A DNA stretch of 64,000 bases, taken from positions 41,010,249 through 41,074,248 of the forward strand of contig NC_064832.1 of the NCBI RefSeq assembly GCF_024166365.1, given 5' to 3'. The translations under genes and the position numbers were made by a program. Shown piece by piece: positions 39,601 to 46,473 of this stretch. The number at the start of each line of letters is the position of its first letter. Position 1 is the first letter of the stretch. Under the pieces are notes generated by a model. The model was given only the letters and a program-made list of their open reading frames with translations, searched no databases and was not told the DNA's origin. Source of the stretch: Elephas maximus indicus. Lineage: Eukaryota; Chordata; Mammalia; Proboscidea; Elephantidae.

Positions 39601-41047
39601 AAGGTAGGGTTCTGGGATGATTTTGCTTTTTTGATTTCTCTGTAAGAAAATGAAATAAGATGATAATTGCAAAATGCTTTCTAATAGAAGAAAATATATG
39701 AAATTCACCAAATCCCCGTTTTCTCACTCTAGGCTCTCAAACCTCTTTGATATGGTTCTTGATAGTTTCATTACCCTCATTTTCTAGAGTAAAAGCTCGT
39801 CCTTAGAAAAGCCCAGCCCCAGATAGTTCTCCTGAGTGCCCAGGACAGGTTTGCTGTGAGACTGAAGCAAAGAGGAGGTTTCGGCTCTTCTCTATCAGAC
39901 CGTGTCATTGAACCTTGACAGGAAAATATTTATGGAATCCTTTCTTCTTAGAGGAGTCCCTGGGTGATGCAAATGGCTAATGCACTTGGCCACTAATCAA
40001 AAGTTTGGTGGTTCGAGTCTACCCAGAGGTGCATCTGAAGAAAAGTCTAGCAATCTATTTCCAAAAAGTCAGCCATTGAAAACTCTGTGGAGCCCAGTTC
40101 TACTCTGACACACATATGGGTTGCCATGAGTTGGAATCCACTCAACGGCAACTGGTTTTTTGCTTCTTAAGATGTTGAAGAGTTTGTATCTTGTCTTTTC
40201 TCTAAGAATGCCTCATTATTTTCTCCTTCTTTTAGGGAGCTGTGGTCATGGTGGCGTGGTGAACATCAGCAAGCCGTCTGTGGTTCAACTCAACTGGCAA
40301 GGGTTTTCCTATATATATGGGGCCTGGGGTCGGGATTACTCTCCTCAGCATCCTGGCAAAGGGGTCTTCTGGGTGGCACCTTTAAATACGGATGGGAGAA
40401 TACTGGAATATTACAGACTCTACAACACAATGGATGATTTGCTGTTGTACGCAAATCCCCGACAGAATAGGATTGTTTATGGCCAAGGCAGTGGTACTGC
40501 CGTTTACGACAACAACATGTATATCAACTGGTACAACACCCGGGACATTGCCAAGGTTAACTTGACCACCAACACAGTCACTGTGAGGCGCAGTCTCCCC
40601 AATGCTGCCTATAATAACCGTTTTTCATATGCTAATGTTGGTTGGCAAGATATTGACTTTGCTGTGGATGAGAATGGATTGTGGGTGATCTATGCAACTG
40701 AAGCCAGCACTGGTAACATAGTGATTAGTAAACTCAACGACACCACACTTGAGGTGTTAAACACATGGCAGACCAAGCAGTATAAACCATCCGTTTCTAA
40801 CGCCTTCATGGTATGTGGGGTTCTGTATGCTACCCGTACTCTGAGTACCAGAACAGAAGAGATCTTTTACTACTATGACACAAACACAGGGAAAGAGGGC
40901 CAACTAGGCATTAAATTGCAGAAGATGCAGGAAAAACTGCAGAGCGTTAACTATCACCCTTTTGATCAGAAACTTTATGTCTATAATGATGGTTACCTTC
41001 TGAGTTACGATGTTACCTTCCAGCAGAACCCCCAGAAAGCTGTTTAG
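9430..41047 (+). CDS. OLFM4: Olfactomedin 4, five coding exons joined
   Basis: Joining 9430-9687, 15931-16083, 22505-22717, 23926-24085 and 40236-41047 gives 531 codons plus stop with GT/AG at every junction (intron phases 0,0,0,1). The protein has a signal peptide (residues 1-20, ending AAG), a repeat-rich N-terminus (42-73), a CQC motif (C101, C103), a coiled-coil region (about 110-245), a six-proline run (256-261) and an olfactomedin domain (about 264-525) with its conserved Cys pair C264 and C455. Human OLFM4 is 510 residues; the excess is in exon 1. OLFM4 is known as a secreted, disulfide-linked glycoprotein of neutrophil specific granules and intestinal crypt cells that binds lectins and cadherins; the conserved cysteines here fit that assembly. 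Sequons are visible at N46, N62, N70, N90, N154, N211, N271, N370 and N429. No frameshift or internal stop is seen, so the gene looks functional. Confidence 0.97.
9553..9648 (+). repeat. OLFM4: 4 x 24-bp in-frame tandem repeat in OLFM4 exon 1
   Basis: Units at 9553, 9577, 9601 and 9625 are each 24 bp and encode [24 protein letters not shown] and DDYFNSSS. Three of the four asparagines (N46, N62, N70) are in N-x-S sequons; N54 is followed by R-P and is not. The human protein has a Ser-rich stretch here instead. Confidence 0.93.
10280..10526 (+). repeat. AfroSINE with duplicated middle
   Basis: The segment CCTAGGAAACCC...GCAGTTCTACT occurs twice (about 10387 and 10437), so the middle is tandemly duplicated; the end is a CAACAACATCAAC tail. 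Confidence 0.8.
11140..11310 (+). repeat. MIR SINE
   Basis: CCATTTTAGTGATGTGCAAACTGAGG, then GAAAGGTTAAGTCACTGGCT, the MIR core and 3' half. Confidence 0.75.
12240..12350 (+). repeat. L2 3'-end fragment
   Basis: GAACTGGGTCTTATTCATCTC, then AGCCTGCCACCTTGTAGATATC and AGTAAATGTTG match the L2 terminal region. Confidence 0.55.
13385..13587 (+). repeat. AfroSINE, long type
   Basis: tRNA-like head, CAGAGGTGCCTCAAAAGAAAG insert, CTACTTCTAAAAAATCA and the CTCAATGACAGCTGG end. Confidence 0.85.
14300..14465 (+). repeat. MIR/L2 fragment
   Basis: TACTGAGCATCTACCATGTGCC followed by TTTATAGACGAGAAAACTGAG; old mammal-wide repeat. Confidence 0.65.
14495..15060 (-). repeat. Old L1 3'-UTR-like segment
   Basis: The block GGCACCATCTAGTTCTTCGG/GTCTCAGGG near 15015-15045 matches the 3' UTR of the young L1 at 28338-28367; the rest is diverged and T-rich. 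Class is inferred from this shared block. Confidence 0.45.
15070..15268 (-). repeat. AfroSINE, longer type
   Basis: TTGTTGTTG tail, TCCTGTGGAACCACTGGGTGG middle and the tRNA-like head ending TGCCACCA. Confidence 0.85.
15499..15839 (+). repeat. tRNA-Gly-headed SINE with RTE body
   Basis: The head (GTGGTAGTTCAGTGGAGAATT, then CCACGTGGGAGACC and TTTGATTCCC) is a clear tRNA-Gly derivative with A and B boxes. The body matches the 5' region of the RTE LINE at 50690-50810, and the end is the RTE tail (AACAACAACAA). Flanking ACTCTCTTG copies (15490-15498, 15840-15848) are a target-site duplication. Confidence 0.85.
15931..16083 (+). CDS. OLFM4: OLFM4 exon 2
   Basis: 51 codons between TTTACAG and GTAAGC. 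It encodes residues 87-137, beginning P-Y-S-N-F-T-G, with a sequon at N90 and the C101-x-C103 pair that human OLFM4 uses for intermolecular disulfides. The block around LPDTTFP and VE..LEFTA aligns directly with the human protein. Confidence 0.96.
16483..16976 (-). mobile_element. MLT1/MaLR-like LTR
   Basis: Starts TGTCTTAGTCATCTAGTGCT and ends TTCAACTCATGACA on the + strand, collinear with the LTRs at 7156 and 46474. No clear 5-bp duplication was found. Confidence 0.65.
16984..17283 (+). repeat. Pyrimidine-rich tract
   Basis: About 300 bp almost entirely C and T on the + strand (TCTCCTTTTTCTTGCC, TTTCCCCTCCCCTCTT, etc.), in the sense direction of OLFM4 intron 2. Confidence 0.75.
18131..18330 (-). 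repeat. AfroSINE, longer type
   Basis: Complete reversed copy, from the CTGCCGTAGGGTTGATTCC tail region to the CACTGTGCCACCAGAGCTCC head. Confidence 0.85.
18565..18775 (+). repeat. MIR SINE
   Basis: CCATTTTAGGGATGGGAAAACTGAG and GGGACTTGCCCAAGGTCATAC are the MIR core. Confidence 0.75.
19378..19565 (+). repeat. AfroSINE
   Basis: Head GTCCTGGGTAAGCAAATGG, ACACAGAGGCTCCTCGAAAG middle and an ACAACAACAG tail. Confidence 0.8.
19580..19765 (+). repeat. MIR SINE
   Basis: TATCCCCATTTTACAGACGG and the following AAACTAAGA...GCCCACTAACT segment. Confidence 0.7.
20548..20753 (-). repeat. AfroSINE, long type
   Basis: ACCAGTTGCTGTTGAATCG end, GAGGTGCCTCTGGGTGGACT and the head TTTGCACCACCCAGTGACTC. Confidence 0.85.
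21968..22185 (+). repeat. MER20 (hAT-Charlie DNA transposon)
   Basis: GGGGACATTTAGCAACGTCTGG, TGCTGCTAACCATCCTACGA and CAATAGTGCGG...GAGAAATC match the ~220-bp MER20 consensus along its whole length. Confidence 0.85.
22505..22717 (+). CDS. OLFM4: OLFM4 exon 3
   Basis: 71 codons between CCCTTTAG and GTAAGG, residues 138-208. The sequence is strongly heptad-like ([18 protein letters not shown], then a long E/K/L/I-rich helix), consistent with the coiled coil that oligomerises OLFM4. There is a sequon at N154. Confidence 0.96.
22926..22949. repeat. (CCATA)n microsatellite
   Basis: About five ACCAT/CCATA units directly at the 3' end of the following reversed AfroSINE, probably grown from its tail. 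Confidence 0.75.
22950..23191 (-). repeat. AfroSINE, long type, with extra head piece
   Basis: Full reversed copy to about 23146, followed by a second short head segment (TTTGTACCACCCAAGAACTC, 23170-23191), suggesting partial duplication or an older copy beneath. Confidence 0.75.
23926..24085 (+). CDS. OLFM4: OLFM4 exon 4
   Basis: 160 nt between TTTCCTCAG and GTAAGC, residues 209-261 plus the first base of Gly262. It carries the end of the coiled coil, the conserved Cys244 in KECED and a six-proline linker to the olfactomedin domain. The split Gly codon (G|GG) joins in frame to exon 5. Confidence 0.95.
24650..24778 (-). repeat. AfroSINE 5' portion
   Basis: Reversed head and insert (GAGGCACCTCTGAGTAGGCT, TTTGTGCCACCCAAGAACTC); the 3' half is missing. 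Confidence 0.75.
24890..25040 (+). repeat. MIR SINE
   Basis: TCCAGAGCTTTGGAATC...TTTGTAAAATGGGACAATAAT...CTACCTTGCAGGG, typical MIR 5' half. Confidence 0.7.
25062..25402 (+). repeat. tRNA-Gly-headed SINE with RTE body
   Basis: Second copy of the 15499-15839 type: GGTGGTTCAGTAATAGAATT head, then GCATGTTGCTATGATGCTG and GGCCTGGTGATCTACTTC (shared with the RTE 5' region) and an AACAACAACAG tail. Confidence 0.85.
25958..26161 (-). repeat. AfroSINE, long type
   Basis: Reversed copy complete from ATCAGTTGCCATTACATCAA to TTTGTACCACCCAGGGACTC. Confidence 0.85.
26479..26676 (+). repeat. AfroSINE, long type
   Basis: AGCCCCTGGGTGGTGCAAATGG head, CCAGAGGTGCCTCTGAAG and the GACGCCAACTGGTTTTGG end. Confidence 0.88.
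27541..27643 (+). repeat. AfroSINE 3' portion
   Basis: From CCACCAGACACTCCTTGG to GGGTTTGGTTTT; 5'-truncated at the B box. Confidence 0.8.
27817..27831 (+). repeat. L1 target-site duplication, 3' side
   Basis: GAAGTAGAGTGTTTT, identical to 35174-35188. It merges into the T run that is the complement of the L1 poly(A) tail. Confidence 0.93.
27857..27862 (-). terminator. L1 poly(A) signal
   Basis: AATAAA on the - strand, about 10 bp before the poly(A) tail (T run ending at 27847). Confidence 0.8.
28767..28797 (-). repeat. G-rich polypurine tract of the L1 3' UTR
   Basis: The + strand reads CCCTCCCTCCCTCCCCCCCTC-like sequence, i.e. runs of G on the L1 sense strand. Such a tract, able to form a quadruplex, is a common mark of mammalian L1 3' UTRs. 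Confidence 0.7.
28844..32659 (-). CDS. L1 ORF2 protein (endonuclease / reverse transcriptase)
   Basis: 1271 residues, uninterrupted (human ORF2p is 1275). It nicks target DNA and reverse-transcribes L1 RNA in place. The endonuclease catalytic residues sit at the same numbers as in the human protein: N14, E43 (QETHL), D145 and N147 (GDFN), D205 (RIDHILG), D229 and H230 (SDH). The reverse transcriptase has the first catalytic Asp at D600 (SIDAEKAFD) and FADD at 700-703. The C-terminal cysteine/histidine motif C1128-x3-C1132-x7-H1140-x4-C1145 is complete. The start codon overlaps the stop of a 92-codon ORF upstream in an ATGA, which suits termination-reinitiation. All key residues are present, so enzymatic competence is plausible but inferred. 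Confidence 0.96.
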   Translation of the reverse strand: MTALKTYLSIITLNVNGLNAPIKRQRVTDWIKKHDPSICCLQETHLRLRDTNKLKLKGWKKVYQANNKQKRRGVAILISDKIDFRLKSTTKDKEGHYIMIKGTIDQEDITILNIYAPNDRAARYINQILTELKSEIDTSTIIVGDFNTPLSEKDRTSSKKLNRDTEDLITTINQLDLIDLYRTLHPTAAKYTFFSSAHGTFSRIDHILGHKTNLCRVQNIEILQSIFSDHKAIKLEINNRRTREKKSNTWKMNNTLLKKDWVIEDIKEGIRKFIDSNENENTSYQNLWDTAKAVLRGQFISINAHIQKEERAKIRELSLQLEQIESEQQKNPSGTRRKQIIKIRAELNELENRKTIERINKAKSWFFEKINKIDKPLARLTKEIQERKQITRIRNEKDHITTEPNEIKRIISDYYEKLYSNKFENLEEMDEFLEKHYLPKLTHSEAEQLNRPITKKEIETVIKKLPTKKSPGPDGFTAEFYQIFREELTPLLLKVFQSIENDGILPNSFYEATISLIPKPGKDITKKENYRPISLMNIDAKILNKILANRIQQHIKKIIHPDQVGFIPGMQGWFNIRKTINVIHHINKTKDKNHMILSIDAEKAFDKVQHPFMIKTLTKIGIEGKFLNIIKGIYAKPTANITLNGENLKAFPLRTGTRQGCPLSPLLFNIVLEVLARAIRLDKEIKGIRIGKEEVKLSLFADDMIIYTENPKESSRKLLKLIEEFGRVSGYKINIQNSLGFLYINKKNTEEEITKSIPFTVAPKKIRYLGINLTKDVKDLYKENYKALLQEIQKDILKWKNIPCSWIGRLNIVKMSILPKAIYTFNALPIQIPMSYFKGIEKQITNFIWKGKKPRISKALLKKKKKVGGLTLPDFRTYYTATVVKTAWYWYNNRHIDQWNRIENPDIDPSTYEQLIFDKGPVSINWGKDSLFNKWCWHNWISICKKMKQDPYLTPCTKTNSKWIKDLNIKTKTIKIMEEKIGTTLGALIQGINRIQNITKNDEEKPDNWELLKIKHLCSSKDFTKRVKRPPTDWERIFSYDISDQRLISKIYMILSKLNHKKTNNPIKKWAKDMNTHFSKEDIQAANRYMRKCSRSLAIREMQIKTTMRFHLTPARLALIQKTQNNKCWRGCGEIGTLIHCWWECKMVQPLWKSIWRYLKQLEIELPYNPEIPLLGIYPRDTRAFIQTDICTPMFIAALFTIAKSWKQPRCPSTDEWVNKLWYIHTMEYYASIKNSDESLKHFITWRNLEGIMLSEMSQRQKDKYCIRPLL
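32656..32934 (-). CDS. 92-codon ORF in the L1 inter-ORF spacer
   Basis: A small basic ORF in the L1 sense direction starts 182 bp after the ORF1 stop and ends with a TGA that overlaps the ORF2 ATG as ATGA. It is rich in K, N and T and I recognise no family. It may be translated to deliver ribosomes to ORF2, or it may be a chance ORF in A-rich spacer. Confidence 0.35.
   Translation of the reverse strand: MNCHMESDTRRYRTIQVRFLLRKIGVYNEVTTKRYNNSITQDKNQEKRNDSTNIKSNTMKVRISQFTKKNASAQKSMWKNEIVNNTHKKASK
33117..34136 (-). CDS. L1 ORF1 protein (RNA-binding chaperone)
   Basis: 339 residues, uninterrupted, close to the usual 338 of human L1 ORF1p. ORF1p is a trimeric nucleic-acid chaperone that coats L1 RNA to form the retrotransposition particle. 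Visible parts are a basic, Ser/Thr-rich N-terminus, a coiled coil (about 45-150, heptads rich in I/L/K/E), an RRM-like domain (about 165-260, with NLRVIGVPE at 171-179) and the C-terminal domain (about 265-330, with [11 protein letters not shown] and [11 protein letters not shown], the most conserved block of the family). It lies upstream of ORF2 on the same RNA with an unusually long 457-bp spacer. No damage is seen; activity is not shown. Confidence 0.95.
   Translation of the reverse strand: MMARRQQSISNHLKKQTVTASPTPQTKESKSFPNEDTILELSDTEYKKLIYRMLNDITNEIRISAEKAKEHTDKTVEELKKIIQEHTGKINKLQESIERQHVEIQKINNKITELDNTLGSQRSRLEQLECRLGHLEDQGINTNIAEKKSDKRIKKNEETLRIMWDSIKKDNLRVIGVPEQGGGTENTEKIVEELLTENFPDIMKDERISIQDAHRTPFKIDPKRKTPRHIIIKLTKTKDKQKILKAAREKRKVSFKGESIRICSDYSAETMQARREWDDIYRTLKEKNCQPRIIYPAKLSLKYEGEIKIFTDKHKFREFAKTKPKLQEILKDIVWSGNQ
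34480..35050 (-). repeat. Degenerate tandem monomers in the L1 5' UTR
   Basis: On the + strand, the block CAGTCGCTGCCTCCCGGGGA recurs in variant form at 34494, 34663, 34852 and 35006, with spacings of 169, 189 and 154 bp. In each of the first three units it is followed by a second shared block, CCCGGGGTTAGTTCAG. This gives three full units plus one short divergent one. Confidence 0.8.
35153..35163 (-). promoter_or_regulatory. YY1 motif at the L1 5' end
   Basis: CAAGATGGCGG on the - strand begins 11 bp inside the element. Human L1 has its YY1 site at the same place, where it directs initiation at +1; its presence shows that the element is not 5'-truncated. Confidence 0.8.
35174..35188 (+). 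repeat. L1 target-site duplication, 5' side
   Basis: The second copy of GAAGTAGAGTGTTTT, followed by AAAATCCC. The empty site would read GTGTTTT/AAAATC, matching the L1 endonuclease preference TTTT/AA. Confidence 0.93.
35576..35782 (-). repeat. AfroSINE, long type
   Basis: CCAGTCGCAGTTGACTCG end, GGCACCTCTGGGTGGACTC and the head ATTTGCATCACCCTGGGACT. A short ACTCGTTAGTTATCATCTCA segment looks like a local scramble of the 3' end. Confidence 0.8.
35800..35990 (+). repeat. MIR SINE
   Basis: ATGAGGAAACTGAGATTCAG, AGAGGTTAAGTAACTTGTTC, CACAGCTAGTAAGTC; well preserved core. Confidence 0.8.
36544..36742 (-). repeat. AfroSINE, long type
   Basis: ACCAGTTGCTGTCAAGTCG end, CTGGGTGGACTTGAATC and a head that fades after ATTTGCACCAACC. 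Confidence 0.8.
36937..37136 (-). repeat. AfroSINE, longer type
   Basis: TTGTTGTGTGCAGTTGAG tail, TCCTGCAGAGCAGCTGGTG middle and head TTGCACCACCAGAACTCC. Confidence 0.85.
37226..37385 (-). repeat. AfroSINE, short type
   Basis: ACCAAACCTGCTGCTGTAG end through GAGTGCCTGGTGGATTCG to GATGCCACCAGGGTTTCC; full length. Confidence 0.88.
38990..39419 (-). mobile_element. Old MLT1-like LTR
   Basis: TTCTTAGTGCTGGTGTAACAG...CACAAAGCAGTGGCTT at one end and GGTGGGACACAGTTCAGTCC at the other follow the MLT1 layout, more diverged than the other copies. Confidence 0.65.
39952..40161 (+). repeat. AfroSINE, long type, 74 bp from the exon 5 acceptor
   Basis: AGGAGTCCCTGGGTGATGC head to CAACGGCAACTGGTTTTTT tail. 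Its end is 74 bp before the AG at 40235, so only a short native sequence carries the branch point and polypyrimidine tract of intron 4. Confidence 0.88.
40236..41047 (+). CDS. OLFM4: OLFM4 exon 5, olfactomedin domain
   Basis: 812 nt from the TTTTAG acceptor at 40235 to the TAG at 41045-41047. The whole olfactomedin (five-bladed propeller) domain lies in this one exon, beginning S-C-G-H-G-G. C264 and C455 (in FMVCG) are the domain's conserved disulfide pair, and the [11 protein letters not shown] and DGYLLSYD blocks near the end are typical of the family. An upstream in-frame ATG at 40160 is intronic and not a start. Confidence 0.97.
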
Positions 41048-42297
41048 GTGTCGGGGTGAGAGAGAAATAAAATGTTAGTTGAAAAATGGTCTCCACTTAT
41101 AACCTATCTGCAAGGAGATCCAGATGTTTGCTTGCTTAGTAGTAATATTTGGGAGCATGGTTCTATCACACTAGGGATCTAGGACATTTGCCCTAATTTG
41201 ATGAGTTCTCTTGGAAACTTTCTGCCTCCTGGGATACATTTTCCAACTGAAATAAGGTGCTTCCAGGGTAGGGTTGTCAGAGGTGGGGATATTATGGGTC
41301 TAATGAAGCCTATAGTGAAGTGACTTCTGGAAATTAAGGAACTTAGAGAAGACTCAGTGTAGCTTCTGGAGATTCTTTGTACAAGAGAGAGGGCTCAAAG
41401 ACTGGTTCTCCTCCAGGTAGCCCAGCAAATTTTCCCACAGTTAAAAGGAACCTGGGCCTTAATTAGGTGGATTATATCTGAAGCTCCTTGAGGGACGAAA
41501 TCTTCAACTTTGTTTTTTTCAATAACACCTGGTTGGGGTTTTGTATGTAGCAGATATGTAAATTTAAACTGTTTACAGTATATCTGTAAAATGCTCTGAA
41601 TTTCCTGGAGAAAGGACCTTTTATGTATTAAACTGTACACTTCAAATCAATCCCTGATGGATCGGTAGATGAGGCCCTTGATTTTTCTTTCCTCCTGTTG
41701 TCCATCTACATGACTCAGTAGATCCCTTCTATCTCATACCTTCAACCCAAAGGCAGCTGGGAAGATTAGAACCAGACTTACCAACACATTATCCCCACCT
41801 CTCTCTGCTTATTTATGTATTTTTTAATTAATCCATTTTCTGTGGAACAGCTATAAGATAAATTTCTTTTTTTTTTTTGGTCTCATGAACTTTTATACTT
41901 ACATGATTCTAAAACTGTAAGAAAACCAGATGGCAGTGATGAAATGAATGATAACATTTTTGGTTATATTTAATAAAGGCACTGGAATGTATGTGAGACT
42001 TGTATTAAGTCATATCAATTGTTTCATTTAAACTTATGAAAGGCAATTTTTTTTTCTTCATTTAAGCCTGGAATTTATAAGAAAATGAAACATTGCCTCT
42101 GTTTTTCTAGGAAGAGATGTAGAAAAGCCTTTGAAAACATCTAGTATATCAGTTCCATAGTTGTGTGTGCTTCTGTGCTTTATCATCTGGTCTCTGTTCA
42201 TTAGTCCTAGGCTACAGGATGGTCTTCTTAAACACTGTACTCCTGCCCCTTTTAATAAATGATTAAAATGTGCTTTGAATAAAATGTTGTCTTTCAT
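41048..42297 (+). other. OLFM4: OLFM4 3' UTR
   Basis: About 1.25 kb of AT-rich sequence without a recognisable repeat runs from the stop codon to the poly(A) signal at 42278. An AATAAA at 41066 sits only 18 bp past the stop, and another is at 41972; both could give shorter messages. The length resembles that of the human 3' UTR. Confidence 0.7.
42278..42283 (+). terminator. OLFM4: OLFM4 poly(A) signal
   Basis: AATAAA followed by a GT/T-rich stretch (TGTTGTCTTTC) gives a complete cleavage and polyadenylation signal. It is preferred over 41066 and 41972 because of this downstream element. Confidence 0.65.
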
Positions 42298-42445
42298 TTT
42301 TCTTCTTCTCCTCCTCCACTTCCTTTTTTCTCTACCCTCTTCTCTCCTTCCACTATTTCTTCCCCTTTTTCTCCTTCTCCTCCCCCTTCTCTTCTCCGCA
42401 TTCCCCTCCTCCTCCTTCTCTTCCTTCTTCTTTAACTCACAACAG
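42284..42445 (+). repeat. (TTCTCC)n-like pyrimidine tract
   Basis: About 150 bp of C/T-only sequence immediately after the OLFM4 poly(A) signal. Confidence 0.75.
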
Positions 42446-43454
42446 GGTAGTCCACCACCTTGCTAGGGGATACAGGGAATGGCTACCCTCACTATAGCAG
42501 TGGCTGGTGATCTCATACCTAGAATAACACCAATAGCTTAAGGAGCCCAAAGTTAGGGCTGGCTCTTTAGTTTTCATTTCCCTTTGAAATCCATTCTTTC
42601 TGGTAGCTTTTGTTGTACAAAATGACCTTATTTTCTTTGGGGAGATAACCTTGTGTGCTTATTAATTTGCATGACTGATCTGATTATTTTCAATGTTAGA
42701 GTATATTTACATGGCTTATGTTCCTTTTCCAACTGAGCTATGAGCATGGGTCAGAAGCCTCTGGGTCATCCCCAAACAGGAAGACTTAGACCAGTAGCAA
42801 AGGGACTTACTGACCTTTTGAGGGAGAGAGGTACTTTACCAAGTATGTAAGGGAAATGTGTATGGGGATAGTTGACCTACAGGTTGGAAGGACAGATAGA
42901 CTAGTGTACTTCGTTAGTCTTCTGGGAAGGCTCACTTTTAATCCACGCCAAGCTTTTTGAGGCACGTGGCAGCTACGATAGTATTTTTAGCAGGATTTAT
43001 CTTCTCAGTGCTGAGCATAGAGACAGGTAAGGCCTTCAAAGTACAACAAGATACAAAGATAAAAACGTGTGTCATGTGAGATATAGGTTAAAAACAGTGA
43101 TGTTATATTTAATCTGGCTCGAGGCAATTTTCCAGATGAATGTCTCTACCAAGAACACAGTATGACCTCTGAAGATTCCGGAAGGGAGGCAGGAAGCCAA
43201 GGTAACCCTAGCAATCAGCTTCTTTTTAGAATGGCTACAGAAGCTTTCTGCCTGAAAATTCACCTGAGAAACTCCTTTCCACTGGGCGCGGTCTATCTGT
43301 CTGCAGTGGCTGCCTGCAGGAAATCTTCCCGCTGGGAAGGTTGAACAACGAGGGAGTCAAGTTCCTGGGTTTACTCCGGTGCAGTTGCACAATGGAGATT
43401 TCAGCTGAAGATCTATGAGCTCCCACTTGAAAAATCTTACATGGGTATTTAGGT

Positions 43455-43735
43455 CACCTTTATTGAGGAGTAATTTAGTTTAAGTTTACTATTCAGTGAC
43501 TTTTGGCAAATGTTTACAGCCATGTGTAACTCCCACCACAATTAGCACATAGAACATTTCTATTATCCCCCAGAAGTCCTCTCGTGGCCCCCTGTTGCCA
43601 ATCCCTACACCCACCCTCCGGCCCCTGGCACCCACTCATCTGTTTTCTATCCCTAGAGTTTTGCCCCTTCCAGAACGTCATAGAAATGGAATCATATAGT
43701 ATGTAGACTTTGGAGTCTGGCTCTTCAGCTTTCTT
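43455..43735 (-). repeat. Old L1 3' fragment
   Basis: The + strand resembles the complement of ancient L1 3' ends (TTTACAGCCATGTGTAACTC, CCTGGCACCCACTCATCTG, TTTTGCCCCTTCCAGAACG). Confidence 0.6.
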
Positions 43736-43829
43736 CCTGAAAAAAGAAAACCAGTGGGCTCAATTTACCCAGGAGGGCAACTGGGCAGTGCCAGTGGCTC
43801 TTAGGATTCCCTGAATTATTTTTTATTTT

Positions 43830-44845
43830 ATTAAAACTTTTTAAATAGAGTTTATTTTTAGAGCAGCTTCAGGTTTACAAAAAAGAAAATAACACAGAAA
43901 GTACAGAGAGTTCCTATATACCTACCCCACCCCCCAATTTCTGCTATTATTAACATCTTGCATTCTTGTGGTACATTTTTTTTTTTTAATTTGATGAACC
44001 AATGTTGATATGTTATTATTAACTAAAGTTCATAGTTTACATTAGGGTTTACTTTTAGTGTTGTGCAGTTTTATGGTTTTTGACTAATGCATTATGTATG
44101 TATCCAACATTACAGTATCATGAAGAATAGTCTCACTGTCCTTAGAATGTCCTGCACTTCACCCATTAATCCCTTCCCCCTTCCTGAGCCCCTGGCAACC
44201 ACTGATCATTTTACTCTTTCTATAGTTTTGCCTTTTCCAGAATGTCATATAGTTGGAATCATACTGTAAGTAGCTTTTTCAGTCTGGTGGCGTAGTGTTT
44301 AAGTGCTACAGCTGCTAACCAAAGGGTCGGCAGTTCGAATCCGCCAGGCGCTCCTTGGAAACTCTATGGGGCAGTTCTACTCTGTCCTATAGGGTCGCTA
44401 TGAGTCGGAATCGGCTTGATGGCACTGGGTTTGGTTTTTGGTTTTTCTTTCACTTAGTGATAGGCATTTAATGTTCCTTCATGTTTTTTCATAGCTTGGT
44501 TGCCTATTTATTTTTATCACTGAATAATATTCCATTGTATGGATGTACCACAGTCTGTTTATCCATTCACCTATTGAAGGACAACTTGGTTGCTTCCAAT
44601 TTTGGAGATTGTGAGTAAAGCTGCTATAAATATTTGTGTGCTGGTTTTTGTGTGGACATAAATTTTCAAGTCATTTGAGTAAATACCTAAGAGCATGACT
44701 GCTGAATCATATGATAAATCTGTTTGGCTTTGTAAGAAACCGCTAGACTGTTTTCCAAAGTGGCTGTACCATTTTGCGTTGCCAACAGCGATGAATGAGT
44801 TTCTGTTGTTCCACATCCTGGCCAGCATTTGATGTTGTTACATTT
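43830..44845 (-). repeat. Old L1 (L1M-type) 3' end, split by an AfroSINE
   Basis: Its 3' UTR lies at 43830-44281 and the decayed ORF2 C-terminus at 44447-44845 (a 85-codon open piece at 44571-44828 includes LLGIYSNDLKIY and FIAALLTISK, typical of L1 ORF2 ends). Many substitutions mark it as far older than the intron 4 copy. Confidence 0.8.
44282..44446 (+). repeat. AfroSINE, short type, near consensus
   Basis: One of the best-kept copies: CAGTTCGAATCCGCCAGGCG B box, TATAGGGTCGCTATGAGTCG and GGGTTTGGTTTTTGG end. It sits inside the old L1. Confidence 0.9.
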
Positions 44846-45104
44846 TATATTATTTTCTTTGGGGGCGGGATAGAGAATTGTGGAGAGCTGTGATGACCTA
44901 CTTCCCTTACTAGTATTTCTAGTAACCCGGAATTGGTACGAGGAGGGGGATGTCTAGCTCTGGACATTAATCAAGCCTATCTACCAGAGCTCCCAAAACA
45001 TAAAAGATCCTTGCCAACAGTCTTATTCAAGGTTTGTTCTCCAATCTCTACCTTTGTGCCTCAAGTGTTTCTACCTACGGTGAGTCCTAACACTAATTAA
45101 AGAC

Positions 45105-45593
45105 CTAAAGCTGTCACTTTAAGGACTAAGGTGCATCTGATCAAAGCCATGTTATTTTTAATCTCCTCAAATGCATGGGAAAGCTGGACAATGAATAAGA
45201 AAAACTGAAGAATTGATGCCTTTGAATGATGGTGATAGGAAAGAATATTGAATATATCATGGACTGCTAGAAGAACAAACAAATCTGTCTTGGAAGAAGT
45301 ACAGCCAGGATGCTCCTTAGAAGCAAGAATGGCAAGACTTTGTCTCACATACATTGGACATGTTATCAGGAGGGGTTAGTCCCTAGAGAAGGACATCATG
45401 CTTGTAAAGTAGAGGGTCAGCAAAAAAGAGGAAGACCCTTAAAGAGATGGGTTGTCACAGTGGCTGCAACAACGGGCTCGAGCATAACAATGACTGCGAG
45501 GATGGTATAGGAACGGGCAGTATTTTATTCTGTTGTTTGTAGGGTCGCTATGAGTCGGAACTGACTTAATGGTACCTAATAACAACAACAGTG
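45105..45593 (+). repeat. RTE LINE 3' end
   Basis: About 490 bp in sense: AAGGTGCATCTGATCAAAGCC, GGAAAGCTGGACAATGAATAAG, GTACAGCCAGGATGCTCCTTAG, GGTCGCTATGAGTCGG and an AACAACAACAG tail. The last part is the region shared with AfroSINEs. Confidence 0.8.
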
Positions 45594-45770
45594 GTTAAGA
45601 GCACAGGATTCGAAGTCAAGCAAAACTAGATTTGACTCTTGGGTTCTGCTGCTTACAGATGATGTGGTTTTGGGTAGGTTCTTCAACTTTTTTGAGACTC
45701 AGTACCTTTTTTTCCTATAAAATGGGATAAAACCACTATTTCAGAGGGCTGTTGGGTGAATTAAGTGATA
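45594..45770 (+). repeat. MIR SINE
   Basis: GTGGTTAAGAGCACAGGATTC...TAAAATGGGATAAAACCACT is the MIR 5' half, directly after the RTE tail. Confidence 0.75.
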
Positions 45771-46304
45771 TTAAAAAAAAAAATTTTTTTTTTTTTAAGT
45801 ATATAAAGTGTATAGTATACATGATCTGCCCCCAACAAAGAATTATTATCCCTATTTCTCATTTTGAATTTTAGGTTGAGAGTAGTCATTGGGTTGACAA
45901 TAAATAAAGCTAATTGGGGTCAACAATAAAAGAAACCTAATTTGGATCAGACTTTACATTTTCTCTCCTCTAATACTTTTAATACTTTTTGCAGCTAGTG
46001 ATTCTTTGGAACAGGTGCCATTTTGACATGGAAGAGTTGCAAAGGCTGGAACATCTCTTTGTCCTGAACCCCAAGATTAATCATCAGATCTGATGCTTCC
46101 TGTGCCCTGACTCCAAAAGAGATGTCAATAAGGCAGCAGAAACCTAGGCTGTTTCCCTTTTCTGTTGAGCAACTGAACACCTCAGTGAAGGTTAACTTTC
46201 ATGGAGCCCTATGAATAAGACCAAAATAGACACGCACGTTTTCCTAGTTGCATTTCTGCAGTCAACAGTATACCAGTCTTCTCAGCACACTGATGGGTTT
46301 TTAT

Positions 46305-46357
46305 TGTGTACTCTATGTGTTGGAATTGACTCAATGGCAATAGGTTTGGTTTTCCCC
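46305..46357 (+). repeat. AfroSINE 3' fragment
   Basis: GGAATTGACTCAATGGCAAT then AGGTTTGGTTTTCC; only the last 50 bp. Confidence 0.6.
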
Positions 46358-46473
46358 TTTTACTAAAATGTATTTATCTTTTAGGGCTTTTTTGCATCAC
46401 TAGCCTTAAGAGTACGTTTTTCTTCTTCTTGATTCATGAACCACTGAAAGAGAAAGTCTGACACAGGAGGGAC

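Larger units (their letters stand above)
24086..40235 (+). other. OLFM4: OLFM4 intron 4, carries the full-length L1
   Basis: 16.15 kb, GTAAGC to TTTTAG. The L1 takes 7.3 kb; the rest holds AfroSINEs, MIRs and an MLT1-like LTR. Nothing recognisable is seen in 24090-24640, 25405-25955, 26680-27450, 27645-27815, 35190-35570, 35990-36540, 37390-38985 and 39420-39950. Confidence 0.9.

Noticed and set aside
40160..40235. ATG at 40160 as a start for the olfactomedin ORF
   Set aside because: It overlaps the SINE tail and the polypyrimidine tract; the acceptor at 40235 and the family alignment show intron.
41066..41071. AATAAA right after the OLFM4 stop as main poly(A) signal
   Set aside because: It would give an 18-nt spacing and almost no 3' UTR; the 42278 signal has a proper downstream GT/T-rich element.
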